Shown here: positions 1 through 8,086 of the stretch, in pieces
How the letters are laid out: each line of letters begins with the position of its first letter
How positions within the stretch are numbered: position 1 is the first letter of the stretch
Origin: an uncultured Flavonifractor sp.
GTDB taxonomy: Bacteria; Bacillota; Clostridia; Oscillospirales; Oscillospiraceae
Assembly (NCBI RefSeq): GCF_944385615.1
Contig: NZ_CALWXV010000006.1
Coordinates: forward strand, 1-64,000
Direction of reading: 5' to 3'
DNA length: 64,000 nucleotides
Notes under the pieces: generated by a model
Databases searched by the model: none
Told to the model about the DNA's origin: nothing
Seen by the model: only the letters and a program-made list of their open reading frames with translations
Program-made: the position numbers and the translations under genes

Positions 1-230
1 ACATAGAAGGTGCCCAGCTGCCGGTCCCGGTAGTAGTAGACCAGCTTATCGTTGGGGATGTAGTGGGTCAGGGAGGTATCGTCGCTGTCCACCTCAAACT
101 CCAGCGTGTCCGCCGCCAGAGCGTCCGAGACGGGAGCCAGCTCCATCAGGCCGTCTCCGGCGGTGAGCTGATAGGGAGCGTCCAGGGCGTCGGAGAACTC
201 CTTCCCGGCATACACGATTCTGTTGCGCAC
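1..230 (-). CDS. Phage tail protein, N-terminal part (partial at the window edge)
   Basis: I read an open frame from a GTG at 230 leftward off the window, at least 76 residues, preceded by an AGGTG ribosome binding site inside the tail of the previous gene. The peptide begins VRNRIVYAGKEF and is acidic and beta-rich with no recognisable catalytic motif. Its position directly after the tape measure and a small distal tail-like protein suits the large tail or baseplate protein (often endopeptidase-like) of siphoviruses. The family is inferred from gene order. Only the first part is visible. Confidence 0.6.
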   Translation of the reverse strand, partial: MRNRIVYAGKEFSDALDAPYQLTAGDGLMELAPVSDALAADTLEFEVDSDDTSLTHYIPNDKLVYYYRDRQLGTFY

Positions 231-239
231 ACAATCACC

Positions 240-629
240 TCAGTCTGGAATCCGTTGGGGTCTGGTGGCGGTGAAGGTCACCTCCAGATCCCCCCACAGA
301 TTCTTTGCGTCTCCCATTCTCTTCAGGGAGTCATTGACTTCTTCGATATATGCCTCGAACGTAAGAGTGGTCTGTCCATACGGCATGACCACATTGTGAC
401 TATCCACCGGGGCAGTCAGGATTTCGTACAGGCTGTCGTAGTCCTGGCCTCCCATATCCCTTGTGCCAAGCGTCATCTTATAGTCATAGTAGGTACCGGT
501 CAGATCCCGTATCTTCCGTCCGGATATGGCCGTCCCCTCGTTGTCTCCACCCCGAAGCGTGGCACTCCGCTCCAGGCTGATTACCGCGATATTAAACTGC
601 TGTCCGTCAACGGAAAACACTGTTTTCAT
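240..629 (-). CDS. Small phage tail protein (distal-tail-like)
   Basis: This 129-residue protein lies between the tape measure gene (2-nt gap) and the partial tail protein (9-nt gap), so all three are probably co-transcribed. It starts MKTVFSVDGQQF, is predicted beta-rich and has no signal peptide or membrane segment. Small proteins in this position in A118-like phages link the tail tube to the tip. Function is inferred from order and size. Confidence 0.75.
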   Translation of the reverse strand: MKTVFSVDGQQFNIAVISLERSATLRGGDNEGTAISGRKIRDLTGTYYDYKMTLGTRDMGGQDYDSLYEILTAPVDSHNVVMPYGQTTLTFEAYIEEVNDSLKRMGDAKNLWGDLEVTFTATRPQRIPD

Positions 630-630
630 C

Positions 631-2211
631 TCACACCTCGGTTAATTTCATGCCCTGCCGTCCGGCTTCCTCATCCAGTGAAAATTTGAAATCTCGCATA
701 AATCCACCGCCCTTGTGAAGATAGATATGGAGAGCCCTGGCGCCTCCGCCTTCTTCCCGAACGATCTGCCGGATGAGCCCCTCGGGGGCTTCCAGGTTTC
801 GGCCGTTTTTCTGGTCTCCCAAAACCGCCAAAAACTCACCGTTGGGCGGAATCACCGCACCGGTAGCCAAGGCCGGTATCCCCGTCATTTTGGGGCTATA
901 GCTGCTGGGGTCCAAGCTTTGTGTCACCGAACTGCCCAGTTCCTTGACCCTCTGCTCCGCTGAATTGATGGCAAGGATCATAGCCGCAACGCCGCCCGCA
1001 ATCAATGCCACCGCAACTCCCAGCGACAGAGCCGACTGGAACGCACCCACCGCCAGAGCCGCAGCAAAGGCAGCTACCGTGATTGCTCCCAAAATTACGG
1101 TTATTTTTTCAGCGTCGTTCATGGAATCCCATACGCCGGCGGCTTTCAGCAATAAATTGAACAACAATCCAAATGCTACAAATGCCAGCCCGGTACTGGC
1201 TTTTGTCATAAGCATTGCCTTATCCACAGACATCAACGATGTGGCCAGCCCCTTGATTGTATCCATTGCCTTTACCGCCCCCAGCGCGGCAACTCCACCA
1301 ATGATAGCTGTAAAAACATCGTCTATATTATCCATTCCGGACACCCAGTTTACCGCGCTGGTAGCCATTTCTGTAAGTTTGGTCAGCACGGGAGATATAG
1401 TGGTCGCCAGCTCCGCAGTTGCCTCCTCCAGCTCCAGCGTCACGTCTCGACCCTTGACCAACTCCGGGTTGGCTGCCGCCCATCCCTCATAGACCCCTTT
1501 CAGCGGCCCTTGCGTCAAAATGTTCAGCGCCAGTTCCTGCTTCTGGGCTTCGGTGGTACACATGGCAAGGTTTTTATTGAACGTCTCCGCACTGTATCCG
1601 ATCCTGTCCAGCACCTCGGCAAACTGTCCGGTTGCCTCTCCAGTGGCCAGCGTCTCCTGGAGGCTGTCCGCCAAGCTCTCGATCTTAATGGTGTCAGGGA
1701 AGCTAATGGCAGCGTTTGCCAATCCTTCTACCGCCTGCTGAAGGCGATTTTCCGGCACACCGGCAGCCAAGAGGTTGGATACCGCCTCAATGCTGCTGTC
1801 TGTCTCCCCGGATACCGTATTCAGTCGCTGCATGGCCTCTCTGGCCGTTTCCAGGCCCATACCCGCCATGCGGGCATTCTGGTCCAGCATGGACAGATCG
1901 CCCCGCAGCTCCTCCGTGGACGACATCATATCCATCAGCCCGCTTCCAAGCTCCATCAGCATATCCGCCGCAAAGCCTGTGCTGATCGCGTCTCCAACCT
2001 CATTGATGGATACCTTCAGCTTATCCAGCTCATCCTCAATGCCACTGGCCGCGCGGTCTGCGTCACGCTCCGCCTCACGGAAGCTGTCCCCGATGCTTTC
2101 TACCTCAGCCCCCGCTTCACGGGCCGCCTTTTCCACTTTCTTGGTATCTCTCTGGATCCCCTTGGCGTCAATTTCGGTATCTACAATAATAGATCCGTCA
2201 AAGTCCGGCAT
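631..2211 (-). CDS. Phage tail tape measure protein
   Basis: The tape measure protein sets tail length and is threaded out during DNA injection. At 526 residues this one is short for the family. Residues 1-90 are charged and coiled-coil-like, followed by a helical Ala/Thr-rich region. A strongly hydrophobic zone at about residues 340-415 resembles the membrane-inserting part of other tape measure proteins. The C-terminus is Gly/Lys-rich. By the usual rule of roughly 0.15 nm per residue, the tail would be about 80 nm. The gene starts 4 nt after the Gp15 stop and is followed directly by tail genes, as expected. It has no peptidase or lysozyme domain that I can see. Confidence 0.88.
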   Translation of the reverse strand: MPDFDGSIIVDTEIDAKGIQRDTKKVEKAAREAGAEVESIGDSFREAERDADRAASGIEDELDKLKVSINEVGDAISTGFAADMLMELGSGLMDMMSSTEELRGDLSMLDQNARMAGMGLETAREAMQRLNTVSGETDSSIEAVSNLLAAGVPENRLQQAVEGLANAAISFPDTIKIESLADSLQETLATGEATGQFAEVLDRIGYSAETFNKNLAMCTTEAQKQELALNILTQGPLKGVYEGWAAANPELVKGRDVTLELEEATAELATTISPVLTKLTEMATSAVNWVSGMDNIDDVFTAIIGGVAALGAVKAMDTIKGLATSLMSVDKAMLMTKASTGLAFVAFGLLFNLLLKAAGVWDSMNDAEKITVILGAITVAAFAAALAVGAFQSALSLGVAVALIAGGVAAMILAINSAEQRVKELGSSVTQSLDPSSYSPKMTGIPALATGAVIPPNGEFLAVLGDQKNGRNLEAPEGLIRQIVREEGGGARALHIYLHKGGGFMRDFKFSLDEEAGRQGMKLTEV

Positions 2212-2215
2212 GTGC

Positions 2216-2767
2216 TCACCCCCTCATCCACCGGTCAAATTCTGCCTGTGCCCTGTCCCGCTCGGGATCCGGTTCCCGCAGCTCCAGAAGATCGGCACTA
2301 TCTACCCACAGCCTTTTTTCCTCCTTGGTCAGCAGGCCTTTCTCCTTGCGTCTGCGCAGGCTGACCATGTGCTGAAAGGTCGTGTCCTCCCGCAGATCCA
2401 GAAACATCATCCGGAATTTCCACCAGTGCATCCGCGCCGTCTGGAGATCTACTCCGTGGGTCTGGAGGATCGCGGAATAGATATACGCCCAGTCCTGGGT
2501 AAAGCTATATGTACGGCCGCCCCTTGGCTCTCTCGGCGTCTCCCCACAGTCCAGAAACCGGATCCCCTCCCGCACCGCCCTTTCAAAATTTGGCGGCTGC
2601 TCCTGATAGAGCAGCTTACAGAGTATCAGCTGTTTCTCAAAGCCGGTCAGGCGCGGGTCTTCATAGGCTACCATGATACGCAGACCCACCCGAAAATCGG
2701 TATTGAGCGGGCAGCGCACCCCGCTGATCCGTACCGCCTCCGGAAAGGTGCGCAGAAGCGGATTCAT
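2216..2767 (-). CDS. Bacteriophage Gp15-family protein
   Basis: This 183-residue protein matches the Gp15 family of Firmicutes siphoviruses in size, in its charged helical make-up and in its place between a small tail chaperone-like gene and the tape measure. Characteristic stretches are GFEKQLILCKLLYQ near residue 45 and a W-K-F/R-rich middle (MHWWKFRMMF) near residue 115. Its ATG overlaps the stop of the upstream gene by 4 nt (ATGA), implying translational coupling. Gp15 proteins are thought to help tail assembly; the biochemical role is unknown. I looked for a fused frameshift product with the upstream gene and saw no need for one. Confidence 0.85.
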   Translation of the reverse strand: MNPLLRTFPEAVRISGVRCPLNTDFRVGLRIMVAYEDPRLTGFEKQLILCKLLYQEQPPNFERAVREGIRFLDCGETPREPRGGRTYSFTQDWAYIYSAILQTHGVDLQTARMHWWKFRMMFLDLREDTTFQHMVSLRRRKEKGLLTKEEKRLWVDSADLLELREPDPERDRAQAEFDRWMRG

Positions 2768-3186
2768 TCCATCACGTCTCCCTCCGGCTCCTCAAGGTAG
2801 CGTTCCAGCTCCCCCTGACGCGCGCTGCGAATGTACGGCGTCACGCCACGAAAAAAACGGGCTGCCATCCCTACGCTGTCCCTGTCTCCAAATACAGTCT
2901 GCGCTGTTCCCGGCCCAAAGGTACGGTCGATTCCCTCCCGCAGCACTTTGAACGCCTCCCGGGTAAGGGCCAGCTCTGCCTTGGCCTTCTCCAGCTTGCT
3001 CCCAGGCCCCTTTGAAATGGCAGCCGCACGGGTCTTAATCTCCTTCCGCCGTGCGTCAAATTCCGCCGCCAGCTCATAAAAGTTTTCGGCAAAAGAAACA
3101 TCGGTTGGGTAGAACTCGATCACCCGGCTCTCATCGTTGTCAATGCACAGGCGTACTGCCTTTTCCGTGATATTCAGATTATCCAC
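2764..3186 (-). CDS. Tail assembly chaperone-like protein
   Basis: This 140-residue, mostly helical, acidic protein is encoded between the major tail protein and Gp15, where lambda-like phages encode the gpG/gpGT chaperones. It contains a Lys/Ala/Glu-rich helical centre (about residues 45-85) and ends in an acidic tail. It starts 3 nt after the tail tube stop and overlaps Gp15 by 4 nt. Role inferred from position, length and composition; it may chaperone the tape measure protein. Confidence 0.7.
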   Translation of the reverse strand: MDNLNITEKAVRLCIDNDESRVIEFYPTDVSFAENFYELAAEFDARRKEIKTRAAAISKGPGSKLEKAKAELALTREAFKVLREGIDRTFGPGTAQTVFGDRDSVGMAARFFRGVTPYIRSARQGELERYLEEPEGDVME

Positions 3187-3189
3187 GCT

Positions 3190-3702
3190 CTACCCCTCCG
3201 GTGTGGGGGTAAAGGTCAATTTTCCCCCCGCAATGGCTGCCGTGCCGTAGGTCCGCTCCCCGATCCAGTGGATATTGTAGGGAATCTGCAAGCCCTTTGT
3301 ATTCCCGCCGTAGGACTGCACCGCCACAATAGCCTTCTGTGTCCATGCGTCATACTGCCCCTCACTGCCAGCAAAGATATTGACGCAGCAGAAGTTCTTC
3401 TCCACATCAGTCAGGGTCTTTTTATTCCGTACCACGCTGTAGAGCCAGGCAAACAGCTTGCTCTCCCGCTTGGCGTAGTAGGGCTCCACAGTGGTCTGCT
3501 CCTCGTACTTGTCCAGAGTGGTGGCGGTAACTCCGGTAACATCTGTCACCGTCTCCACATTGGGATTCATCTCCAGGGATAGCTCCTCAATGCGATCTCC
3601 CTGAAGCTCCCACTCCGGGGAGTCCGCCTCTCCCACATCCGCAAACAGTTTGAATTCCGCACGCTTTACCGCGCCGGTTCCAGTAATGGTCGGATCAGCC
3701 AT
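3190..3702 (-). CDS. Major tail (tube) protein
   Basis: This 170-residue protein is likely the tail tube subunit. It has the beta-rich, Thr/Val-rich sequence typical of tube proteins, with an NPNVETVTDVTG segment near residue 50 and a Gly/Thr-rich C-terminus (TFTPTPEG). I chose the ATG at 3702 (MADPTITG) over the one three codons upstream, because tube proteins of this family begin this way and the ribosome binding site AAGGAGG lies just before it. Its start overlaps the preceding gene by 8 nt. Gene order (connectors, this gene, chaperone, Gp15, tape measure) supports the call. Confidence 0.85.
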   Translation of the reverse strand: MADPTITGTGAVKRAEFKLFADVGEADSPEWELQGDRIEELSLEMNPNVETVTDVTGVTATTLDKYEEQTTVEPYYAKRESKLFAWLYSVVRNKKTLTDVEKNFCCVNIFAGSEGQYDAWTQKAIVAVQSYGGNTKGLQIPYNIHWIGERTYGTAAIAGGKLTFTPTPEG

Positions 3703-4129
3703 ACGGCGCAACCTCCTTCTTAATGGTCAGTTCAATCTGTACTTCATACAGTCCCGCCCCGTTCTGAGATATGTCATAGAGCGTGGCATACTGTACCGCC
3801 ATCGCCACCACGCAGTAGCGCCCAGGCAGTTCTGGATAATTTCCCTTATCTTCCTGATCCTCCAGCCAACCGGCCAACGCCTCCAGGAAATCATAGCTTT
3901 CCGCCCGGTCCGCTTCATCCACCGCACACTCCAGCGCAAAGAAGTGATATCGGCTGGTGTAATACCGGTTTCCTGTCACGTCTTGTGTGGCTACGCCGCC
4001 CCCGGCCGGCGCCAAGGAATAGGAAGGTGGCTGCGCCCGTGTCAAGTCGGTAAGCACCTCTCCCAGCGGGCGCAGCTCCATCCCCTCATAGCCCTCCAAA
4101 AAGCTTTGAAGCGCCTGTAAAATACTCAT
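3695..4129 (-). CDS. Minor capsid / tail terminator-like protein
   Basis: A 144-residue protein starting MSILQALQSF, whose ATG overlaps the upstream stop (ATGA at 4126-4129). It is the last of four small connector genes between capsid and tail tube. In A118-like phages this place is held by 'minor capsid protein' genes, structurally tail-terminator-like proteins that cap the tail and join it to the head. No signal or membrane segment. The longer frame upstream to 4210 overlaps another gene and lacks a ribosome binding site. Confidence 0.75.
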   Translation of the reverse strand: MSILQALQSFLEGYEGMELRPLGEVLTDLTRAQPPSYSLAPAGGGVATQDVTGNRYYTSRYHFFALECAVDEADRAESYDFLEALAGWLEDQEDKGNYPELPGRYCVVAMAVQYATLYDISQNGAGLYEVQIELTIKKEVAPYG

Positions 4130-4554
4130 GCTTTTCCGCCTTTCCGATAGGCCCGGTTCGCATCCTCCACGATATCCGCCCCATGCACCCGCTTCATACG
4201 GTGGAACCATCTGGCGCCCCGTTTAGGTGCTCCATGGAACTTCAGCGTTTCACCGGTATATTCCTTGGGCGCTTTGGAGAAAAAGCCCACCAGCTGTCCA
4301 TTCTCATGCAGGGGGATATTAGGTCCCATGACCTTGCCTTCATAGAGATAGTGGGCCTGCGGCGCGATCCACCGCACCCGGCCGGAGCCCACCTTCGTTC
4401 CCGTGATACCGCTATTGCGCAGTCCCCCGGACTGGAACGGCAAAAAGGGCTCGCTGTAGCGGAGGACTCCGGAGTCGATTGCCCTCTGCGCCCGGTCTAA
4501 TCCCGCCTTTGTTTTTCTCTCAAAGGGCGGATTCCAGCGAAACCGGATGCTCAT
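4126..4554 (-). CDS. Minor capsid protein (head-tail joining, HK97 gp10-like position)
   Basis: This 142-residue basic protein starts MSIRFRWNPP at 4554 with a 4-nt ATGA overlap to the upstream gene. It contains a PFLPFQSGGLRNSG segment (about residues 35-50) and a QAHYLYEGKVMG segment (about 65-77). These are hallmarks of the minor-capsid 2 / gp10-type tail completion family, in which a Tyr-Glu-G region is conserved. It probably forms part of the neck. Coupled on both sides by 4-nt overlaps. Confidence 0.85.
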   Translation of the reverse strand: MSIRFRWNPPFERKTKAGLDRAQRAIDSGVLRYSEPFLPFQSGGLRNSGITGTKVGSGRVRWIAPQAHYLYEGKVMGPNIPLHENGQLVGFFSKAPKEYTGETLKFHGAPKRGARWFHRMKRVHGADIVEDANRAYRKGGKA

Positions 4555-4865
4555 CCCGCTACCGCCTCTACATGGGGCAGTCCGCCGAACTCCAGGCGAT
4601 CCGCTGCGCTTACTCTGAGCCCACCCAGAGCCACGATATCCCGAGCCGTATTTACCGGCTCCCCTATTGCTCCCATAGCCACATAGTCCCCAGCCCTGAC
4701 TTGCGCTGTAATTGGCAGATAGATCTTGACTCCATTCGCTGCCGTGGCTCCGGTTTTGCGCAGCTGTTCTCCCCGCCGGTCCTCCCACAGGCACCCCTTC
4801 ACTATGCACGGGCTGTAGTGCTCATTGTCATCCCGGCACCAAACTGTCACGGTATGCGGCCACAC
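4551..4865 (-). CDS. Putative minor capsid protein 1 (head-closure-like)
   Basis: The frame opens further upstream, but the protein-like part begins at a GTG at 4865 (VWPHTVTV). It has a GAGGCG ribosome binding site and overlaps the end of the upstream connector gene by 19 nt. The 104-residue beta-rich product with an ITAQVRAGDYVAMG stretch matches the minor-capsid 1 type of head-closure protein, which plugs the portal channel after packaging. Start choice is moderately certain; family assignment comes from context and sequence character. Confidence 0.72.
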   Translation of the reverse strand: MWPHTVTVWCRDDNEHYSPCIVKGCLWEDRRGEQLRKTGATAANGVKIYLPITAQVRAGDYVAMGAIGEPVNTARDIVALGGLRVSAADRLEFGGLPHVEAVAG

Positions 4866-5221
4866 AGCGTTTCGCCTCCCCGATACATCAGGCCGGTATT
4901 CACCAGCCACCGCCTCGCCGCGGCCCATTGTTTCTGCGCCGGGCTTCCTGTCTGGGTGTAGGTGCGCGACCAGGAGCCCACGCTTTCCGAGGCAATGATA
5001 CCCCCTGCGTGTTCCCGCTGATCGCGCAGCTCCTCCGCCACAGCACACATGGCCATCCGGCATCGCTGGCCAAGTTCTTCTGAAAGTGGCGCCTCTGTCC
5101 TGCCCAGAGTCATCTCATCCAGGCAAGCAGAAGCGTCCCTACTCAGTGCGGGCCACTCTTCGGCGCTGATCTTGTCCCCCTGATACGTATCGCGGTAGAA
5201 CTCGTACTCTACCTTCAGCAT
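4847..5221 (-). CDS. Head-tail connector (adaptor) protein
   Basis: This 124-residue helical protein is the first gene after the major capsid, the standard place of the gp6/gp15-like head-tail adaptor that binds the portal ring. It starts MLKVEYEFY and carries the pattern WPALSRDASACLDEMTLGR (about residues 24-42), resembling the helical bundle of connector proteins. The start lies 14 nt after the capsid stop. Function inferred from position and helix pattern. Confidence 0.8.
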   Translation of the reverse strand: MLKVEYEFYRDTYQGDKISAEEWPALSRDASACLDEMTLGRTEAPLSEELGQRCRMAMCAVAEELRDQREHAGGIIASESVGSWSRTYTQTGSPAQKQWAAARRWLVNTGLMYRGGETLCGRIP

Positions 5222-5235
5222 GACCCGCTCCTCTT

Positions 5236-6096
5236 TCAGCCGCTTACCTTGCGGACATAGGCCAGCTTTTTGTTGGTTACTTTATAGCCGGTGTTCATCT
5301 CCACCTGCGCCAAAGAGCCGGCGAATCGCTCAGAGTCAATGATACGGGCCACCTCAAAGTTGCTTACCACAGACAGCGCCTCATGGTAATACATGACGTA
5401 CTGTACCGTGCTCATGTCAACCGTCTGCTGAGATCCGGCGGAATCGTAATACTTGATGCTGCCGGTGGCTCCGTTTGCCTCCACGAAGGTAAAGCCCAGC
5501 CACTGTCCCACGTTTCCGGTAGAGGCAATCCGGTCATTGGTGGTGGGCGTGAAGTCTTTCCCCGCAGCCTTGAGCACCAGACCGTAGTACTCAGGGGTAC
5601 ACATGACCACGTTGGCCCGCCCCTTGCCCTTCACCAGTTCAGTTCTGGTGTCGATGAGGTCGGACTTCACCGTCTCCTCCGTGATAGCCGAGACGGCGGT
5701 TGCAGCGGTCCCCTCCTGGGCCAGGCAGGCGATACCGCACTGCATCCATCCCTCCCGGCATTCCTGGATGGCGGTGGCCAGATACTCATTGCCAGCATCA
5801 AACGCCACCGCGGCGGCCTGCACGCCATAGATCTTCTTGGACTTCTGGAAATTATTGTTGAGCTGAATGGGAATCAACTCATTGGAAGCCTCCTCGTCGG
5901 TAAAGTTCCGACCAGGCTTGCCTGCCTCCACCGCGCTGGTGGCCAGCTGATGGACAAAGATCTGGCCGGCAGGTCCCACTTGGTACTTATCCGTACAGGT
6001 CACACCAGGCACCAGGATGGGGTTGAAATACAGATTAGGCTCCAGAATGGCGGAATACCGCTCATCCACATGGAGGGTATTGTAGGTAACGGACAT
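5236..6096 (-). CDS. Major capsid protein
   Basis: The 286-residue protein is encoded right after the scaffold (17-nt gap) and before the connectors, the invariable place of the major capsid gene. The sequence is rich in Val, Ala and Thr and has a Tyr-Tyr-His-rich C-terminal third (YVMYYHEALSV). It has no separate N-terminal protease-cleaved delta domain, consistent with a phage that uses an independent GP20-type scaffold. The fold is presumably HK97-like; that is inference from the gene neighbourhood. Confidence 0.9.
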   Translation of the reverse strand: MSVTYNTLHVDERYSAILEPNLYFNPILVPGVTCTDKYQVGPAGQIFVHQLATSAVEAGKPGRNFTDEEASNELIPIQLNNNFQKSKKIYGVQAAAVAFDAGNEYLATAIQECREGWMQCGIACLAQEGTAATAVSAITEETVKSDLIDTRTELVKGKGRANVVMCTPEYYGLVLKAAGKDFTPTTNDRIASTGNVGQWLGFTFVEANGATGSIKYYDSAGSQQTVDMSTVQYVMYYHEALSVVSNFEVARIIDSERFAGSLAQVEMNTGYKVTNKKLAYVRKVSG

Positions 6097-6113
6097 TGTT
6101 CACAACTCCTCTG

Positions 6114-6674
6114 CTAATTTTTCTTGTAAAACGGATTGTTGGCATAGAAGGCGTCCAGATCCCCGCCCCCTGCCGGCGTTCTGTAGACCGGATTGCCCGG
6201 CTTGACGATCTCCGGAGCAGGCTTATCTCCCTCGAACAGATAGCCATCGGACTCCTTCAAGGCTTTCAGCTGCTCGTCCAGGCCCACCAGCTTCCCATCC
6301 ACCATTTTCAGGCTATCCCGGTCAATGAGCTTAGCCAGCTTCTCCGGATTCTTGGCCTTTGCCTCTGTCAGAGCTGTGCGGATGGCGTAGTCAAACCGAA
6401 CAGCCTCCACCTTCTGGTCAGCCTCTTGCTGCATCTGCTGGGCCTTGGTCTTCCACTCCGGGTCGTAGCCTTCCAGCTTTCCGTTGGCCTGCGTGAGCTG
6501 CTGCTGGAGCGCACTGACCCGGGCCTCGGCCGCATCCAGCTTTTCTTTTCCGACATAGCCTCCGTCCTTCAGATTGACCAGCTTTACGCCTTCCGCCGCG
6601 TCCAGCTTCTCCGTCAGCTGCTCAAAGGTCAGGGGACCGTTCCCAAACATAGGCTTCAGATATTCATAACTCAT
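6114..6674 (-). CDS. Phage scaffolding protein (GP20 family)
   Basis: This 186-residue protein is strongly helical, with a charged coiled-coil region at about residues 40-95 (heptads rich in Ala, Glu, Lys, Gln). It also has a conserved KNPEKLAKLIDRDSL motif near residue 108, typical of the GP20 minor structural/scaffold family. Scaffolds guide capsid assembly and leave before packaging. The gene immediately precedes the capsid. It follows a 113-nt gap (6675-6787) that holds only GC-rich sequence with weak hairpin potential. Confidence 0.88.
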   Translation of the reverse strand: MSYEYLKPMFGNGPLTFEQLTEKLDAAEGVKLVNLKDGGYVGKEKLDAAEARVSALQQQLTQANGKLEGYDPEWKTKAQQMQQEADQKVEAVRFDYAIRTALTEAKAKNPEKLAKLIDRDSLKMVDGKLVGLDEQLKALKESDGYLFEGDKPAPEIVKPGNPVYRTPAGGGDLDAFYANNPFYKKN

Positions 6675-6787
6675 ACCTTTTCCTTTCCCGCCCGCGATTT
6701 TACTTGTAAACGCGCGGCCACTCCGCGCCGGGGCGTCCCGGCATTTTAAGCCCGGCCGGGGAAGGGCGGATATTGAACTCCGGACGC

Positions 6788-7900
6788 TCAGCCGCCAACC
6801 CGCTCGCGGTCATACTGGCGTTTGAGCCCGGTCTGTTCCACAAAGTCACTCTGGAGCGCCCGCCAATGCTTTAGCTTCGCTTTTGCCTCCTCTTGAGGCT
6901 TCCCGGCGGCTTCCATGGCCTGCTGCTCCCGTTTCCAGCGGCGGATCTGCCGCTCTATGTATCTCTGGCGCTGGCTGGCCTCGTACTCAGTCAACTTTTC
7001 CCCATTGTAGGTGATGGTCTTTGCCTCCATCTGTTTCAGCTCCTCGGCCCCGTAAGTGCGGAACATGCCCTCAAAATATGGGTGGAAGGAGTGCCGACAG
7101 TTCCAGCCGCCCAACCCAGGCCCGGTGCCGTATCCGGTCTCCTTACGGAAGTCCGGATATTTTCCAGACTTTCCAGATCGGCTGAATACCTTCCCCTGCC
7201 ACTTGGCATGGGAAGGACGGGCACCACTGTGGGCGGTGGTTTCCACCAGGTCACTGTCCATTTCGTTGGCCAGCGTGTCCTGGAGCTGTAGAGCTGTCTG
7301 ATTTACGCCAGTCACCACGTTCATGCGCACAGCGGCCTCCACGGATATAGTGCGGTTTGAAGCATAATCCACGGTTGTCAGCCCTTGGCGGGTTAGGTCC
7401 TTTACAGCGTTCCGGATGGCAGTATTTGCGTCAAATCCGCCAGTGTTTACCTGAAGCCACGCCCTATCCAACACCTCTCGGAACTGCCCACCGCTGTCCA
7501 GGGCGGTGGTGCGGGTCAGGTTTATAAAAAGGCCTTTGGTTTGGCGGAGCCCCGCATTGAGCACCTGCTGGAGCTCTTTTGACGTATTAAGGGCGGGTGG
7601 ATGCAGACCAGCCTTTCGGTAGTCCGCCTGGTCGCTGACCAATGCCTTCCCACCAGCCTCCCCGAAGAGTTGCCGCAGCTCCTTCTCGCTACGCCCGGTG
7701 AGCTCTGCCAGCTTTTGAAGGATGTACGCCTGTTCAGCCCCCATCTCCTCCAGCATTCTCATCTGGTGCTCCGCTGCTGGGATAAAAAAGTCATACTTTG
7801 AGATCCGGCGGGCCATGTCTGCCAGGATATCCGCCTCCGCCTGGCTATAGAGTTCCACCATTGCCTCCGGTGCGTCCTCCAGATATCTCGGCGTCAGCAT
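6788..7900 (-). CDS. Phage minor capsid protein (minor-capsid 2 / MuF-like)
   Basis: The 370-residue protein is a minor head protein encoded right after the portal block, as in SPP1 gp7 and Mu gpF. The C-terminal half contains the family signature with a zinc- or catalytic-looking pattern: TTAHSGARPSHAKWQGK (near residue 240) and GWNCRHSFHPY (near 280). The last 80 residues form a charged helix. I chose ATG 7900 because GGAGGTGGAGAGAT precedes it; the frame opens to 7948 but lacks a ribosome binding site there. It overlaps the small Cys-rich gene by 7 nt. Confidence 0.9.
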   Translation of the reverse strand: MLTPRYLEDAPEAMVELYSQAEADILADMARRISKYDFFIPAAEHQMRMLEEMGAEQAYILQKLAELTGRSEKELRQLFGEAGGKALVSDQADYRKAGLHPPALNTSKELQQVLNAGLRQTKGLFINLTRTTALDSGGQFREVLDRAWLQVNTGGFDANTAIRNAVKDLTRQGLTTVDYASNRTISVEAAVRMNVVTGVNQTALQLQDTLANEMDSDLVETTAHSGARPSHAKWQGKVFSRSGKSGKYPDFRKETGYGTGPGLGGWNCRHSFHPYFEGMFRTYGAEELKQMEAKTITYNGEKLTEYEASQRQRYIERQIRRWKREQQAMEAAGKPQEEAKAKLKHWRALQSDFVEQTGLKRQYDRERVGG

Positions 7901-8082
7901 ATCTCTCCACCTCCGTAGGTGCATTTCCCATCCCGCCAGGCCCCGCATCCCCCCTTAGCGCAGTCCATTGGTTTCTTAGTTTCCACCAGAACGTGCTCAT
8001 GGAATGTGTTGCGTCCATCATCGTCGTATTCGTAGCGGTTTTGATTGGCCTGGACCACATGGCAGATATATGGACAGATCAC
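7894..8082 (-). CDS. Small Cys-rich phage protein between portal and minor head genes
   Basis: A 62-residue frame starting at GTG 8082, with a strong AGGAGGAG ribosome binding site that lies inside the end of the portal gene. Six cysteines (about residues 3, 7, 40, 45, 52, 62) suggest a zinc-binding knuckle. The longer reading of this frame to 8229 overlaps the portal gene and has no better start. It overlaps the downstream minor head gene by 7 nt. Function unknown. Retention between two virion genes suggests a structural or assembly role. Confidence 0.65.
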   Translation of the reverse strand: MICPYICHVVQANQNRYEYDDDGRNTFHEHVLVETKKPMDCAKGGCGAWRDGKCTYGGGEIC

Positions 8083-8086
8083 ATCC

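Noticed and set aside
2216..3186. Programmed -1 frameshift joining the tail chaperone to Gp15 (lambda G/GT style)
   Set aside because: Gp15 has its own ATG in a 4-nt ATGA overlap, and no slippery heptamer with a downstream pseudoknot is obvious.
6675..6787. Small gene or tRNA-like element between scaffold and minor head genes
   Set aside because: No start with a ribosome binding site and no cloverleaf; only GC-rich sequence with weak hairpins.
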